Below, in pieces: positions 35,370-44,638 of a stretch of DNA of 44,638 bases (its first letter is position 1; each line of letters opens with the position of its first letter). Origin of the DNA: Pseudomonadota bacterium (GTDB lineage: Bacteria; Pseudomonadota; Gammaproteobacteria; Burkholderiales; Gallionellaceae); assembly GCA_021782995.1 (NCBI GenBank), contig JAJXUI010000024.1, positions 1 through 44,638 of the forward strand, given 5' to 3'. Under the pieces are notes generated by a model that saw only the letters and a program-made list of their open reading frames with translations, was not told the origin of the DNA and ran no database searches. A program made the translations under genes and the position numbers.

Positions 35370-36761
35370 ATGTTCAGAAATTTTCTGGGTTTGTTTGTCT
35401 TGTTCGTGTTTTCGGGCTTTGCTCATGCAAAGGATTTGCCGGACTTTACTGCGCTGGTAGAAAAATATGGCAGTGCAGTTGTGAATGTGAGCACAACGCA
35501 AACTGCCCAGGCATCGCAGCAGGCACCATTGGCGCCTGGCTTGCCGGAAGGGGATCCCCTGGCTGAATTCTTCCGTCGTTTTGGCGCGCCGCCTGTGCCG
35601 CAGGAACAGGAAACGCACTCACTGGGCTCCGGCTTTATCATCAGTGCAGATGGCTACATTCTGACCAATGCGCATGTCGTCGACTCAGCCGATAAAATTA
35701 CCGTCAAACTGACGGATCAGCGTGAATTCAAGGCCAGGGTCATAGGTGCAGACCGCCGTACAGATGTTGCGCTGATCAAGATTGATGCGACAGGCTTGCC
35801 GAGGGTGATTGAAGGTGATCCGGCCGCACTCAAGGTAGGCGAATGGGTGCTTGCAATAGGCTCGCCTTTTGGTTTTGACAACAGCGTCACCGCAGGTATT
35901 GTCAGCGGCAAGGGGCGTTCCTTGCAGCAGGAGAATTTTGTCCCCTTCATCCAGACGGATGTTGCAATCAACCCCGGGAATTCAGGCGGGCCATTGTTCA
36001 ACATGAAAGGCGAGGTGGTTGGCATCAATTCGCAAATTTACAGCCGGTCGGGCGGGTATATGGGGCTGTCTTTCGCGATCCCGATCGATGTGGCGATGGA
36101 GGTGGCCGAGCAGCTTCGCACCAGTGGCAGGGTCAGCAGGGGGCGCATCGGGGTTATCATCCAGGATGTTACCAAGGCACTGGCGGAGTCATTCGGCTTG
36201 CATGGCAACGCGGGAGCCCTCATTTCTTCTATTGAAAAGGGCGGACCTGCGGACAAAGCTGGCATACAACCCAGCGATATCATCCTTAAATTCGACAACA
36301 AGCCTGTTACTGCCTCTCGCGACTTGCCACGCATTGTTGCGGCAACACGCCCAGGCAGCAAGGTTATAGTGCAGCTTTGGCGCAAGGGCGCCAGCAAAGA
36401 GGTGTTGCTGGTGGTAGGTGAAATGCCGGTAGAAGGGCGTAATACACGCACATCGAGGAATGATGCTGCTGGTGAGCAAATTTCACGACTTGGCCTTGTA
36501 TTGACTGAATTGAGCGATGACCAGAAAAAGCAACTGGATATCGATTCGGGCCTGATGATAGAAGAGGTGAAAAGCAGCAGCGCGCGAGCCGAGCTGCAAC
36601 GGGGAGATATTTTGCTTGCCGTTAACAATACACCGGTCGATACGATAGAGCAGTTGAACGCCATCCTGAAACCCATCCCCAAAGGCCGGAATGTTGCATT
36701 GTGGGTCAGTCGGGGAGATTCAAAATCTTTTATTCCTATCAGGCTTGATGAAAAATATTAA
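35370..36761 (+). CDS. Periplasmic serine protease of the Do/HtrA family (MucD/DegQ)
   Basis: The 463-residue protein has a signal peptide (cleavage near AHA-KD) and a trypsin-like domain with H102 (TNAHVVD), D132 (RRTDVALIKI) and S205 (GNSGGPL). Two PDZ domains follow (about 250-345 and 375-455). In Pseudomonas MucD closes the same operon and degrades misfolded envelope proteins. Confidence 0.95.
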   Translation: MFRNFLGLFVLFVFSGFAHAKDLPDFTALVEKYGSAVVNVSTTQTAQASQQAPLAPGLPEGDPLAEFFRRFGAPPVPQEQETHSLGSGFIISADGYILTNAHVVDSADKITVKLTDQREFKARVIGADRRTDVALIKIDATGLPRVIEGDPAALKVGEWVLAIGSPFGFDNSVTAGIVSGKGRSLQQENFVPFIQTDVAINPGNSGGPLFNMKGEVVGINSQIYSRSGGYMGLSFAIPIDVAMEVAEQLRTSGRVSRGRIGVIIQDVTKALAESFGLHGNAGALISSIEKGGPADKAGIQPSDIILKFDNKPVTASRDLPRIVAATRPGSKVIVQLWRKGASKEVLLVVGEMPVEGRNTRTSRNDAAGEQISRLGLVLTELSDDQKKQLDIDSGLMIEEVKSSSARAELQRGDILLAVNNTPVDTIEQLNAILKPIPKGRNVALWVSRGDSKSFIPIRLDEKY

Positions 36762-36932
36762 TATAATCAATATGATATGCAATTTCTCAGGGCGAGACTC
36801 AACGCCCTTGATCTGTCAGATGATCAGCTAAGTCCGTCAAAATCGGCTAAAATTTGCGTTTTGCACAGAATTGCCGCCCGGCGGATTTCAATCGGGCCAT
36901 TCAAGGCCTTTGGCAACTTACAGATCATATAG

Positions 36933-38726
36933 ATGCAGAACATCAGAAACTTTTCCATTATTGCCCATATTGACCATGGGAAATCCACGCTTGCCGATCG
37001 CATCATCCAGATGTGCGGTGGTCTTTCAGACCGTGAAATGGAGGCGCAAGTACTGGACTCGATGGATCTCGAGCGTGAGCGTGGCATCACGATCAAGGCG
37101 CAGACTGCCGCCCTGAAATACAAGGCCAAGGACGGCCAGGTGTATAACCTGAACCTGATCGATACGCCGGGACATGTCGATTTTTCCTACGAGGTTTCCC
37201 GCTCCCTCTCTGCTTGTGAGGGCGCATTGCTGGTCGTGGATGCCGCCCAGGGTGTGGAAGCACAGACAGTTGCCAACTGTTATACCGCGCTTGACCTGGG
37301 GGTGGAAGTGGTACCTGTGCTGAACAAGATCGACCTCCCGTCAGCCAATCCAGACAATGCCATTTCCGAAATCGAGGATGTCATCGGCATTGATGCGCAC
37401 GATGCAGTGCGATGTTCTGCCAAAACCGGCATGGGCGTGGATGAGGTCATTGAGGCGATCATCGGCAAAGTCCCGCCTCCCCAAGGTGATCCGGCATTGC
37501 CGCTGCAGGCGCTGATCATTGATTCCTGGTATGACAACTATGTCGGCGTGGTGATGCTGGTGCGCATCATCAATGGCACCATCAAGCCGAAAGAGAAAAT
37601 CCTGTTCATGGCGACCGGCGCCAACCATCTGGTTGAGCATATCGGTGTCTTTACGCCCAAATCCCTGGCATGTGACGAACTCAGTGCTGGGCAGGTAGGA
37701 TTCATCATTGCCGGCATCAAGGAGCTCAAGGATGCAAAGGTAGGCGATACCGTTACGCATCAGGCAAACCCGGCAGCATCCGCGCTTCCGGGTTTCAAGG
37801 AAATCCAGCCGCAGGTGTTTGCCGGCCTGTTCCCGGTAGAGGCCAATCAGTACGATGCCCTGCGCGACTCGCTGGAAAAGCTCAAGCTGAATGATGCCTC
37901 GCTGCAGTTCGCGCCGGAGGTTTCGCAGGCGCTGGGTTTCGGATTCCGTTGCGGATTCCTGGGCTTGTTGCACATGGATATCGTGCAGGAGCGCCTGGAG
38001 CGTGAATTCGACATGGACCTCATTACAACGGCACCCACCGTGGTGTATGAGGTGCAGATGAAGGATGGAACCCTCATCCAGGTGGATAACCCCTCCAAGC
38101 TGCCGGAGGCAGGCAAGATCGAGGAAATCCGCGAGCCTATCGTGACGGTCAATCTATACATGCCGCAGGAATATGTGGGCTCGGTGATTACCTTATGTAC
38201 ACAGAAGCGCGGTGTGCAGATCAACATGACCTATCACGGCAGGCAAGTGATGCTGGTGTATGAAATGCCGATGGCGGAAATCGTGATCGACTTCTTTGAC
38301 AAGCTCAAATCGGTTTCCCGTGGCTATGCTTCGATGGATTACGAGTTCAAGGAATATCGCGCTGCAGATGTGGTCAAGGTGGATATCCTGATCAATGGCG
38401 ACAAGGTGGATGCCCTGGCGATCATTGTGCATCGCGCCAGCAGCCAGTTCCGGGGCCGTGCGGTTGCCGCAAAAATGCGTGAGCTGGTGCCACGGCAGAT
38501 GTTTGATGTGGCGATCCAGGCGGCGATTGGTGGCAACATCATTGCGCGCGAAAACGTGAAAGCGTTGCGCAAGAACGTGCTGGCCAAGTGTTATGGCGGT
38601 GACATCAGCCGCAAGAAGAAACTGCTGGAAAAGCAGAAGGAAGGCAAGAAGCGCATGAAGCAGGTGGGGAGCGTAGAGATTCCACAGGAAGCATTCCTGT
38701 CCATCCTGCGTATCGACGAAAAATAA
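36933..38726 (+). CDS. lepA: Elongation factor 4 (LepA)
   Basis: The 597-residue protein has the GTPase motifs [17 protein letters not shown] and NKIDLP, the EF-G-like domains and the LepA-specific C-terminal domain ending [23 protein letters not shown]. It acts on the ribosome. It precedes lepB by 14 bases, as in many proteobacteria. Confidence 0.98.
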   Translation: MQNIRNFSIIAHIDHGKSTLADRIIQMCGGLSDREMEAQVLDSMDLERERGITIKAQTAALKYKAKDGQVYNLNLIDTPGHVDFSYEVSRSLSACEGALLVVDAAQGVEAQTVANCYTALDLGVEVVPVLNKIDLPSANPDNAISEIEDVIGIDAHDAVRCSAKTGMGVDEVIEAIIGKVPPPQGDPALPLQALIIDSWYDNYVGVVMLVRIINGTIKPKEKILFMATGANHLVEHIGVFTPKSLACDELSAGQVGFIIAGIKELKDAKVGDTVTHQANPAASALPGFKEIQPQVFAGLFPVEANQYDALRDSLEKLKLNDASLQFAPEVSQALGFGFRCGFLGLLHMDIVQERLEREFDMDLITTAPTVVYEVQMKDGTLIQVDNPSKLPEAGKIEEIREPIVTVNLYMPQEYVGSVITLCTQKRGVQINMTYHGRQVMLVYEMPMAEIVIDFFDKLKSVSRGYASMDYEFKEYRAADVVKVDILINGDKVDALAIIVHRASSQFRGRAVAAKMRELVPRQMFDVAIQAAIGGNIIARENVKALRKNVLAKCYGGDISRKKKLLEKQKEGKKRMKQVGSVEIPQEAFLSILRIDEK

Positions 38727-38740
38727 ACAAGGAAGAAAAG

Positions 38741-39538
38741 ATGGACTTTGCTTTGATCATGTTTTTGCTGCTGGTGCTTTCCGGTTGCATCTGGCTGCTG
38801 GACCATTTCGTTCTTAAGGCAAAACGCAAGACGGGCGAACCCTGGTGGGTCGAATATGCGAAGAGCTTTTTTCCGGTCATCCTGGTGGTGTTCCTGTTGC
38901 GTTCTTTTCTGGTGGAGCCCTTCAAGATCCCTTCCGGCTCCATGATCCCGACCTTGCAGGTGGGGGATTTCATTCTGGTGAACAAATTCACCTACGGCAT
39001 CCGTCTTCCGATAATATCCAAAAAAATCATAGATATGGGGAATCCGGAGCGTGGCGATGTGATGGTGTTCCATTATCCGGAGAATCCCTCGATCGACTAT
39101 ATCAAGCGTGTAATCGGTTTGCCGGGTGATGTCATCATCTATCGCAACAAGCAGCTGATGGTGAATGGCGTGGTGCAGCAACTCAAGAGCGAAGGCGAGT
39201 ACAATTATGTCGATAATGGCCTGACGTTTGTGCACAACAACCTGTATTCTGAAACCCTGGGGGCAAGAGTGCATCCGATCCTGCAAAACCCGGACATGCC
39301 AGCCTTGCATGCGGCCGCGGTGTCGGATTTTCCGATGCGCGACCATTGCACCTATACTTTTGATGAAATGCGCTGCACCGTGCCTGAAGGTCACTATTTC
39401 ATGATGGGTGATAACCGGGATAACAGCCGTGACAGCCGTTACTGGGGTTTTGTGCCGGACAGGATGATCGTCGGCAAGGCCTTCCTGATCTGGATGAATT
39501 TTGGTGATTTGAAACGTATAGGCTTGACCATTAAATAA
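38741..39538 (+). CDS. lepB: Signal peptidase I
   Basis: The 265-residue inner-membrane protein has two N-terminal helices, the catalytic serine in PSGSM (S67), the catalytic lysine in YIKRVIGLPGD (K122) and the box E segment GDNRDNSRDSRYWG. It removes signal peptides in the periplasm. Confidence 0.97.
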   Translation: MDFALIMFLLLVLSGCIWLLDHFVLKAKRKTGEPWWVEYAKSFFPVILVVFLLRSFLVEPFKIPSGSMIPTLQVGDFILVNKFTYGIRLPIISKKIIDMGNPERGDVMVFHYPENPSIDYIKRVIGLPGDVIIYRNKQLMVNGVVQQLKSEGEYNYVDNGLTFVHNNLYSETLGARVHPILQNPDMPALHAAAVSDFPMRDHCTYTFDEMRCTVPEGHYFMMGDNRDNSRDSRYWGFVPDRMIVGKAFLIWMNFGDLKRIGLTIK

Positions 39539-39547
39539 GGGGATACC

Positions 39548-39919
39548 ATGAACACAATCAGGAAGCAGAGAGGCGTGTCTTTATCGGGTTTGCTTACGTT
39601 TGGCGCATTATTTATCGGACTATCAATGATCGCTTTCAAAGTCATCCCGCCTTATATGGAGAATGGAAAAATCCAGGGGGCATTCGATACGATTGTGCAG
39701 GATCCGGCAATGCAAACTGCCACGCCTGCTGAAATCCGCGACTCATTCTACAAGCGTGCCGTTGCCATCAATAACGTGACGTCCCTGAATGCAAATGATA
39801 TTGAAATAGATCAGGAAGATGGCCGTTTGTCCTTGTCTGCGCATTATTCGGCAAAGGTTCCGTTGAGTGGCAATGTTTCACTGCTGTTCGAGTTCAATCC
39901 GCACGCCCCAAAAAAGTAA
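39548..39919 (+). CDS. DUF4845 family small membrane protein
   Basis: The 123-residue protein starts RKQRGVSLSGLLTFGALFIGLSMIAFKVIPPYMENGK: a pilin-like N-terminus with one membrane helix, then a small soluble domain. DUF4845 genes commonly lie between lepB and rnc in betaproteobacteria. The function is unknown. Confidence 0.88.
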   Translation: MNTIRKQRGVSLSGLLTFGALFIGLSMIAFKVIPPYMENGKIQGAFDTIVQDPAMQTATPAEIRDSFYKRAVAINNVTSLNANDIEIDQEDGRLSLSAHYSAKVPLSGNVSLLFEFNPHAPKK

Positions 39920-39936
39920 CTACACCCAGTCAGTAA

Positions 39937-40614
39937 ATGAAAATTGCAGCGCTGTGCGATCGGATAGGCTATGTATTTGCACAGCCGGAATTGCTGAAAA
40001 GGGCGCTGACTCACAGAAGCCATAGCGCAGAGCACAACGAGCGCCTGGAGTTCCTTGGTGACAGCGTCGTGAACTGCGTGATTGCCAAATATCTGCACGA
40101 AACCTGTCCTGACCTGGCAGAGGGCGACCTGTCGCGTTTGCGCTCCAACCTTGTCAACCAGCACACCCTGTATACCTTGGCGCAGCAGATAGGACTGGGT
40201 GAAGAATTGTTGCTGGGCGAGGGGGAGCGCAAAAGTGCAGGCGCCAGCCGGCCTTCAATTCTGGCTGATGCGCTGGAAGCTCTGACAGGCGCAATATTTC
40301 TGGATGGCGGCTATGAGGCGGCCGAGAAATTTGCGCTGAGTCTGTATATACCGCATATCAAGCGTGTGGACATGCTGACGCTGGGCAAGGATGCCAAGAC
40401 CCTGTTGCAGGAATATCTGCAAAGCCGCAAACTCGCCCTGCCCAGATATAACGTCATTGCCACCCGAGGTGAGGCGCATGCACAGATATTCCAGGTGGAA
40501 TGTGTCATTGCGCAGCTCAAACTGACTACCAGGGGCGAAGGCAGCAGTCGCCGCCTTGCAGAACAAATCGCAGCTGAAGCTGCTTATCGCAAATTGATCA
40601 CCCAGCCAGTGTAG
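39937..40614 (+). CDS. rnc: Ribonuclease III
   Basis: The 225-residue protein has the signature [12 protein letters not shown], a second acidic site ([15 protein letters not shown]) and a C-terminal double-stranded-RNA-binding domain. It processes rRNA precursors and double-stranded RNA. Confidence 0.97.
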   Translation: MKIAALCDRIGYVFAQPELLKRALTHRSHSAEHNERLEFLGDSVVNCVIAKYLHETCPDLAEGDLSRLRSNLVNQHTLYTLAQQIGLGEELLLGEGERKSAGASRPSILADALEALTGAIFLDGGYEAAEKFALSLYIPHIKRVDMLTLGKDAKTLLQEYLQSRKLALPRYNVIATRGEAHAQIFQVECVIAQLKLTTRGEGSSRRLAEQIAAEAAYRKLITQPV

Positions 40615-40623
40615 GGGGAACTT

Positions 40624-41553
40624 ATGTCTGAACAAGTAAATGAAAACAATCCGGAAGGCGGCACCATGCCTGAAATTTTCCATAGCGGTTTTGTGGCAAT
40701 CGTTGGCAGGCCCAATGTCGGCAAATCCACCTTGCTCAATCACCTGATCGGACAGAAGATCAGCATTACCTCGCGCAAGGCGCAAACCACACGTCATCGC
40801 ATACACGGCATTCTCACTCAAGGGAATCTACAGTATGTGTTTGTCGACACACCCGGGTTCCAGACGCAGCACCTGAACATGCTCAACAAGGGATTGAACC
40901 GGGTCGTCACCAGCAGCCTGCGCGATGTGAATGTCGTACTGTTTGTCATCGAGGCGCGGCATTATGATGATCGTGACCGGCAGGTCATGGCGCTGCTGCC
41001 GAAAAACGTACCTGTGCTGCTGGTCATCAACAAGGTGGACGGGGTGGAGGACAAGAATGAACTGCTGCCCTTTATCGAGAAAGTATCGAAGGAGCGTGAG
41101 TATGCTGCCATTGTTCCTGTGAGTGCCAAGCACGACAAGCAGCTGGATACCCTGCTGGAAGCGATTCGCCCCTACCTTCCCGAAGGTGAAAAGATCTATC
41201 CGGAAGATGATATTACCGATCGCAATGAGCGCTTTCTGGCAGCCGAAATCGTGCGCGAAAAAGTATTCCGCTTTACCGGCGAAGAGCTTCCCTATTCGGT
41301 CAGTGTCGTGATCGAACAGTTCAAGATGGATGGTGCCTTGCGACGTATCCATGCGGCCATCCTGGTAGACAAGGATGCGCACAAGGCCATGCTGATCGGA
41401 AAAAAAGGTGAAAAGCTGAAGCAGATTTCAACTGAAGCCCGCCTCGATATGGAAAGGCTATTTGATGGCAAGGTATATCTTGAAGTCTGGGTCAAGGTGC
41501 GCAGTGGCTGGGCAGAAAGTGCGCAGATGCTGAAAAGCCTGGGTTACGAATAA
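40624..41553 (+). CDS. era: GTPase Era
   Basis: The 309-residue protein has G1 [10 protein letters not shown]3 DTPGFQ, G4 NKVDG and a C-terminal KH domain with [13 protein letters not shown]. It binds 16S rRNA in small-subunit assembly. The gene follows rnc by ten bases, the usual order. Confidence 0.97.
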   Translation: MSEQVNENNPEGGTMPEIFHSGFVAIVGRPNVGKSTLLNHLIGQKISITSRKAQTTRHRIHGILTQGNLQYVFVDTPGFQTQHLNMLNKGLNRVVTSSLRDVNVVLFVIEARHYDDRDRQVMALLPKNVPVLLVINKVDGVEDKNELLPFIEKVSKEREYAAIVPVSAKHDKQLDTLLEAIRPYLPEGEKIYPEDDITDRNERFLAAEIVREKVFRFTGEELPYSVSVVIEQFKMDGALRRIHAAILVDKDAHKAMLIGKKGEKLKQISTEARLDMERLFDGKVYLEVWVKVRSGWAESAQMLKSLGYE

Positions 41554-41565
41554 GCAGAACTCCGC

Positions 41566-42291
41566 ATGCAGTCGCACAAGAATCGGCTGGAAAACGAACC
41601 TGCATTCGTGCTGCACAGCTATCCTTTCCGTGAAACCAGCCTGCTGATTGAAATTTTCAGTCGCCAGCATGGCCGTATTCCGCTGGTGGCGCGTGGTGCG
41701 CGGCGGCCAAAATCTGCCGTGCGGGGACTGCTGATGAGTTTCCAGCCTTTGCTGCTAAGCTGGTTTGGCAAGCATGAAGTGCGCACCCTGCATGGCGCGG
41801 AGTGGCAGGGCGGGCAGCCGCTGCTGCAGGGCACTGCATTACTATGCGGTTTCTACCTGAATGAGTTGCTGCTGAACCTGATGGTGCGAGACGACCCGCA
41901 TGAACAGCTGTTTGATTACTACCAGCATACCCTGCAGCAGCTGGCCAAGGGGACTGATCTGGCAGCCACCTTGCGCTGTTTTGAAAAGCACTTGCTGCAG
42001 GAACTGGGCTATGCCTTGCTGCTCGAGCGCGAAGCAGAAAGTGACAGGCCGATCGATGCGGCAGCAGATTATCAGTACATAGTCGAGCATGGTGCGGCAC
42101 GCGCAGAAGCAGGGCGGGGAGATGGCCTGCAGATCAGCGGAAAAACCCTGCTGGATATTGCGGCGGATGACTATAGAGATCCGCAAAGCGCGCGTCAGGG
42201 CAAGCAATTGATGCGCATGCTGCTCAACCATCATCTGGGTGGCAGGGTTTTACATACTAGAGAGCTTATCAAGGACCTGACCAAGCTGTGA
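41566..42291 (+). CDS. recO: DNA repair protein RecO
   Basis: The 241-residue protein has an N-terminal OB fold ([33 protein letters not shown]) and a helical C-terminal domain. No zinc-finger cysteines are present. It loads RecA with RecR and RecF. It follows era by 12 bases. Confidence 0.94.
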   Translation: MQSHKNRLENEPAFVLHSYPFRETSLLIEIFSRQHGRIPLVARGARRPKSAVRGLLMSFQPLLLSWFGKHEVRTLHGAEWQGGQPLLQGTALLCGFYLNELLLNLMVRDDPHEQLFDYYQHTLQQLAKGTDLAATLRCFEKHLLQELGYALLLEREAESDRPIDAAADYQYIVEHGAARAEAGRGDGLQISGKTLLDIAADDYRDPQSARQGKQLMRMLLNHHLGGRVLHTRELIKDLTKL

Positions 42292-42326
42292 CATCCACAG
42301 GTCTTGTCCGTAACTGGAGATTGAAC

Positions 42327-43049
42327 ATGATCAAACTGGGACTCAATATCGATCACGTGGCCACCCTGCGCCAGGTGCGGGGGACGCGCTACCCGAATGT
42401 ATTGCAGGCGGCATTGATCGGCGAAGCCGCGGGAGCGGATGCCATTACCCTGCATTTGCGAGAAGACCGCCGTCACATCCAGGACAAGGATGTGGAAATC
42501 CTGCGCGACATGCTGCAGACCCGCATGAACCTGGAAAGTGCCATCACCGATGAAATGCTGAAGATAGCCTTGCGTGTGAAGCCGCATGACATCTGCTTTG
42601 TACCAGAGCGGCGGGAAGAACTTACGACCGAGGGCGGGCTCGATGTGCTGAAATATTTCGACCAGGTAAAAGCGGTATGCGACAAATGCGCGGAAGCCGG
42701 CATACGTGTTTCACTGTTTATCGATCCCGACAAGAAACAGCTGGACGCAGCGCAGAAAGCGGGTGCGCCGGTGATTGAAATCCATACTGGAAAATATGCG
42801 GATGCACCCAGCGTGCCTGAGCAGCAGCATGAGCTGGCACGCATCCAGCACGCAGTCGCGCATGGTCATGAAATCGGCCTGCAGGTCAATGCCGGACATG
42901 GTTTGAATTACCACAATGTTCAGCCCATCGTGGCCATTCCACACGTGGAAGAGCTCAATATCGGCCATGCCATCATTGCCGAAGCGCTATTCATCGGCCT
43001 CGAGCAGGCGGTGAAAAAAATGAAATCATTGCTGGTGTCGCAGACATAG
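42327..43049 (+). CDS. pdxJ: Pyridoxine 5'-phosphate synthase
   Basis: The 240-residue protein starts [23 protein letters not shown], the PdxJ signature, and has [13 protein letters not shown]-type and [12 protein letters not shown] segments. ATG 42327 is chosen because GGAG lies eight bases upstream; the longer GTG frame at 42288 overlaps recO and is not supported. It makes vitamin B6 phosphate. Confidence 0.97.
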   Translation: MIKLGLNIDHVATLRQVRGTRYPNVLQAALIGEAAGADAITLHLREDRRHIQDKDVEILRDMLQTRMNLESAITDEMLKIALRVKPHDICFVPERREELTTEGGLDVLKYFDQVKAVCDKCAEAGIRVSLFIDPDKKQLDAAQKAGAPVIEIHTGKYADAPSVPEQQHELARIQHAVAHGHEIGLQVNAGHGLNYHNVQPIVAIPHVEELNIGHAIIAEALFIGLEQAVKKMKSLLVSQT

Positions 43050-43059
43050 GCGCACGACC

Positions 43060-43440
43060 ATGATATACGGCATTGGAACCGACATTGTGACCTACCAGCG
43101 CATGGAAGAGCTTCACCAGCGCTATGGAGACAAGTTTGCAAGACGCATCCTGAGTGAATCGGAATTCGAGGAATACAAGGAACACATGCAGCCTGCGCGC
43201 ATGCTGATGAAGCGTTTTGCAGCCAAGGAGGCATTTGCCAAAGCCATAGGCACGGGTTTGCGTCACCCGGTCAGCCTGCAGGCAATCTCGGTTGCACATG
43301 ATGAGCTGGGCAAGCCCATACTCAGGTTCTCGGAACACCTGATCGATTTCATTCATGTCTGTGGCGTGAAGCACTGGCACCTCAGCCTGAGCGATGAGCG
43401 TGAACATGCAGTCGCATTTGTCGTGCTGGAGCGGGCGTGA
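43060..43440 (+). CDS. acpS: Holo-[acyl-carrier-protein] synthase
   Basis: The 126-residue protein has the family motifs GIGTDIV and RFAAKEAFAKAIG. It attaches phosphopantetheine to acyl carrier protein. It overlaps the next gene by four bases (GTGA). Confidence 0.97.
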   Translation: MIYGIGTDIVTYQRMEELHQRYGDKFARRILSESEFEEYKEHMQPARMLMKRFAAKEAFAKAIGTGLRHPVSLQAISVAHDELGKPILRFSEHLIDFIHVCGVKHWHLSLSDEREHAVAFVVLERA

Positions 43441-44324
43441 AACCGGCAGTCGGTTATATCGGTCTGGGGGGGATGGGCCATGCCTGTGCAGGCAACCTGC
43501 TCAAGGCTGGATACACGCTTCATGTCTACGCACGACGTGCAGAGCAAATGCACACTCTGGTTCAATCGGGCGCAACGCCATACGACAGCCCCGCTGCACT
43601 TGCACATCATTGTGACATCATCTTTACCAATGTTTCGGATACGCCGGACGTTCTTCAGGTCATACTCGGAGATCAAGGCATCATCCACGGAGCAAGGCCT
43701 GGCAGCGTGGTCGTGGACATGAGCACCATCCTGCCTTCAGCCGCGCGCAACATTGCTTCTGAGCTGGCAAGCCGACAGGTAGAGTTTCTTGATGCACCGG
43801 TTTCCGGCGGTAGCCAGGGCGCGATTGAGGGTACGCTTTCCGTCATGGTCGGTGGAAAGGCAGAAGTATTCCAGAAGGTACTGCCGGTATTGCAGGTGAT
43901 GGGCAAGAACATCGCGCACATCGGTGACTCAGGCGCAGGCCAGGTGGCCAAGGCGTGTAACCAGATCATCGTCACGCAAACGCTGGGTGCGATTGCTGAA
44001 GCTTTTACCCTGGCGACCGCGGCAGGTGTAAACCCGTCACGCGTGCGGGAGGTGCTGCTGGGCGGATTTGCTGGCAGCAAAATGCTTGAAGTGCACGGCC
44101 AGCGCATGTTGGCACACAACTTTACGCCTGGATTCAAAACCAGATTGCACGACAAGGACATGCATATCGTGCAGCAATTTGCCAGTGAGCTTGGCATCGG
44201 TTTACCAGGCACCGACCTGGTGGCAGGATATATCCATGCTGCTGTCGCAGCGGGACTGGGCGAGCAGGACTCCTCTGCCATTTCCACCTTGTTTGAAAAG
44301 AAACTGGGCAAACAGTTTGGTTGA
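43437..44324 (+). CDS. 3-hydroxyisobutyrate/tartronate-semialdehyde-reductase family dehydrogenase (GarR/GlxR-like)
   Basis: The 295-residue protein has an N-terminal NAD(P) fold (GLGGMG), DAPVSGGSQGA and the catalytic lysine K172 in GAGQVAKACNQI, the beta-hydroxyacid dehydrogenase pattern. It starts with GTG at 43437, overlapping the acpS stop. The substrate is not certain; 2-hydroxy-3-oxopropionate is the closest family choice. Confidence 0.9.
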   Translation: MKPAVGYIGLGGMGHACAGNLLKAGYTLHVYARRAEQMHTLVQSGATPYDSPAALAHHCDIIFTNVSDTPDVLQVILGDQGIIHGARPGSVVVDMSTILPSAARNIASELASRQVEFLDAPVSGGSQGAIEGTLSVMVGGKAEVFQKVLPVLQVMGKNIAHIGDSGAGQVAKACNQIIVTQTLGAIAEAFTLATAAGVNPSRVREVLLGGFAGSKMLEVHGQRMLAHNFTPGFKTRLHDKDMHIVQQFASELGIGLPGTDLVAGYIHAAVAAGLGEQDSSAISTLFEKKLGKQFG

Positions 44325-44463
44325 ACCAGGTTTGTCAGCCTGTCGCGGTTTCTCCATAAAGCTGCCTTTAACTATCTGATATTATTATGCTTACTTTGAA
44401 TTTGATTGGTAATGCAAACTTGCTTTCCATCTAAATATATTAATTAAATCAACGGGATACGAA

Positions 44464-44638
44464 ATGGGAATTGGTCCGGTGATGCTGGATGTGGTGGGCA
44501 AAACATTAACGGCAGAGGATGTGGCAAGGCTTAAGCATCCACTGGTGGGCGGGGTGATTTTGTTTGCGCGGAATTATGAGTCGCCAAAACAGTTGATGGA
44601 GCTGACCGCTGCGATTCATGCACTGCGCACACTTTCTT
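44464..44638 (+). CDS. nagZ: Beta-N-acetylhexosaminidase NagZ (partial, cut by window end)
   Basis: The first 58 residues contain [34 protein letters not shown] and the QLMELTAAI segment typical of NagZ, the cytoplasmic glycosidase of cell-wall recycling. The reading frame is still open at the right edge. Confidence 0.93.
   Translation, partial: MGIGPVMLDVVGKTLTAEDVARLKHPLVGGVILFARNYESPKQLMELTAAIHALRTLS

Overview
The window looks like chromosome from a betaproteobacterium of the iron-oxidising Gallionellaceae (Sideroxydans/Gallionella type). This placement is inferred from gene content and order; no similarity search was possible. The supporting signs are a monoheme cytochrome - decaheme cytochrome - outer-membrane beta-barrel cluster in the order known as mtoD-mtoA-mtoB, and a betaproteobacterial housekeeping order: rpoE-rseABC-degQ-lepA-lepB-DUF4845-rnc-era-recO-pdxJ-acpS, and ffs-dnaX-ybaB-recR-rluB. 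I saw no prophage, insertion sequence, CRISPR array, tRNA or rRNA.

Layout. (1) 1-5.3 kb, signalling: a HAMP-PAS-GGDEF sensor broken by a 10-bp tandem duplication and also carrying a 27-bp in-frame duplication; a Ser/Thr kinase-HDOD-GAF protein; and, 19 bases downstream, a secreted rhodanese/metallo-beta-lactamase-fold protein that lacks both families' key catalytic residues. (2) 5.4-15 kb, mixed accessory and housekeeping genes: a methyltransferase, a zinc-ribbon/RDD/pilin-like membrane protein with a small membrane partner, a TrpD-like protein coupled to a Rieske ferredoxin, DUF1853, a RutE-type nitroreductase, an alpha/beta hydrolase, a lipid kinase, an ArsC-like protein, the RbgA/YlqF GTPase and a YkgJ-type cysteine-cluster protein. 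(3) 15-23.4 kb: an AT-rich gene-free stretch of about 0.9 kb, a small helix-turn-helix regulator, a class V aminotransferase, the extracellular-electron-transfer cluster mtoDAB, and class I fumarase. (4) 23.4-27.4 kb: 4.5S RNA, dnaX, ybaB, recR and rluB. (5) 27.4-30.9 kb: a class III nucleotide cyclase with a PEGA domain, a lipoprotein, a Ser/Thr kinase with a C-terminal membrane anchor, and a YgfX-like reading frame with no ordinary start codon. (6) 30.9-44.6 kb: nadB, the sigma-E envelope-stress operon, and the lepA-to-acpS run, followed by a GarR/GlxR-like dehydrogenase and the start of nagZ.

How the genes fit together. MtoA and MtoB would form an outer-membrane electron conduit, and the periplasmic monoheme cytochrome would pass electrons inward. 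No CymA/NapC-type quinol-linked cytochrome lies next to the cluster. The window is rich in signalling proteins, with a diguanylate cyclase remnant, two eukaryote-like kinases and a class III cyclase. Several of these sit beside secreted or membrane-anchored partners of unknown function, and these are the best candidates for undescribed systems.
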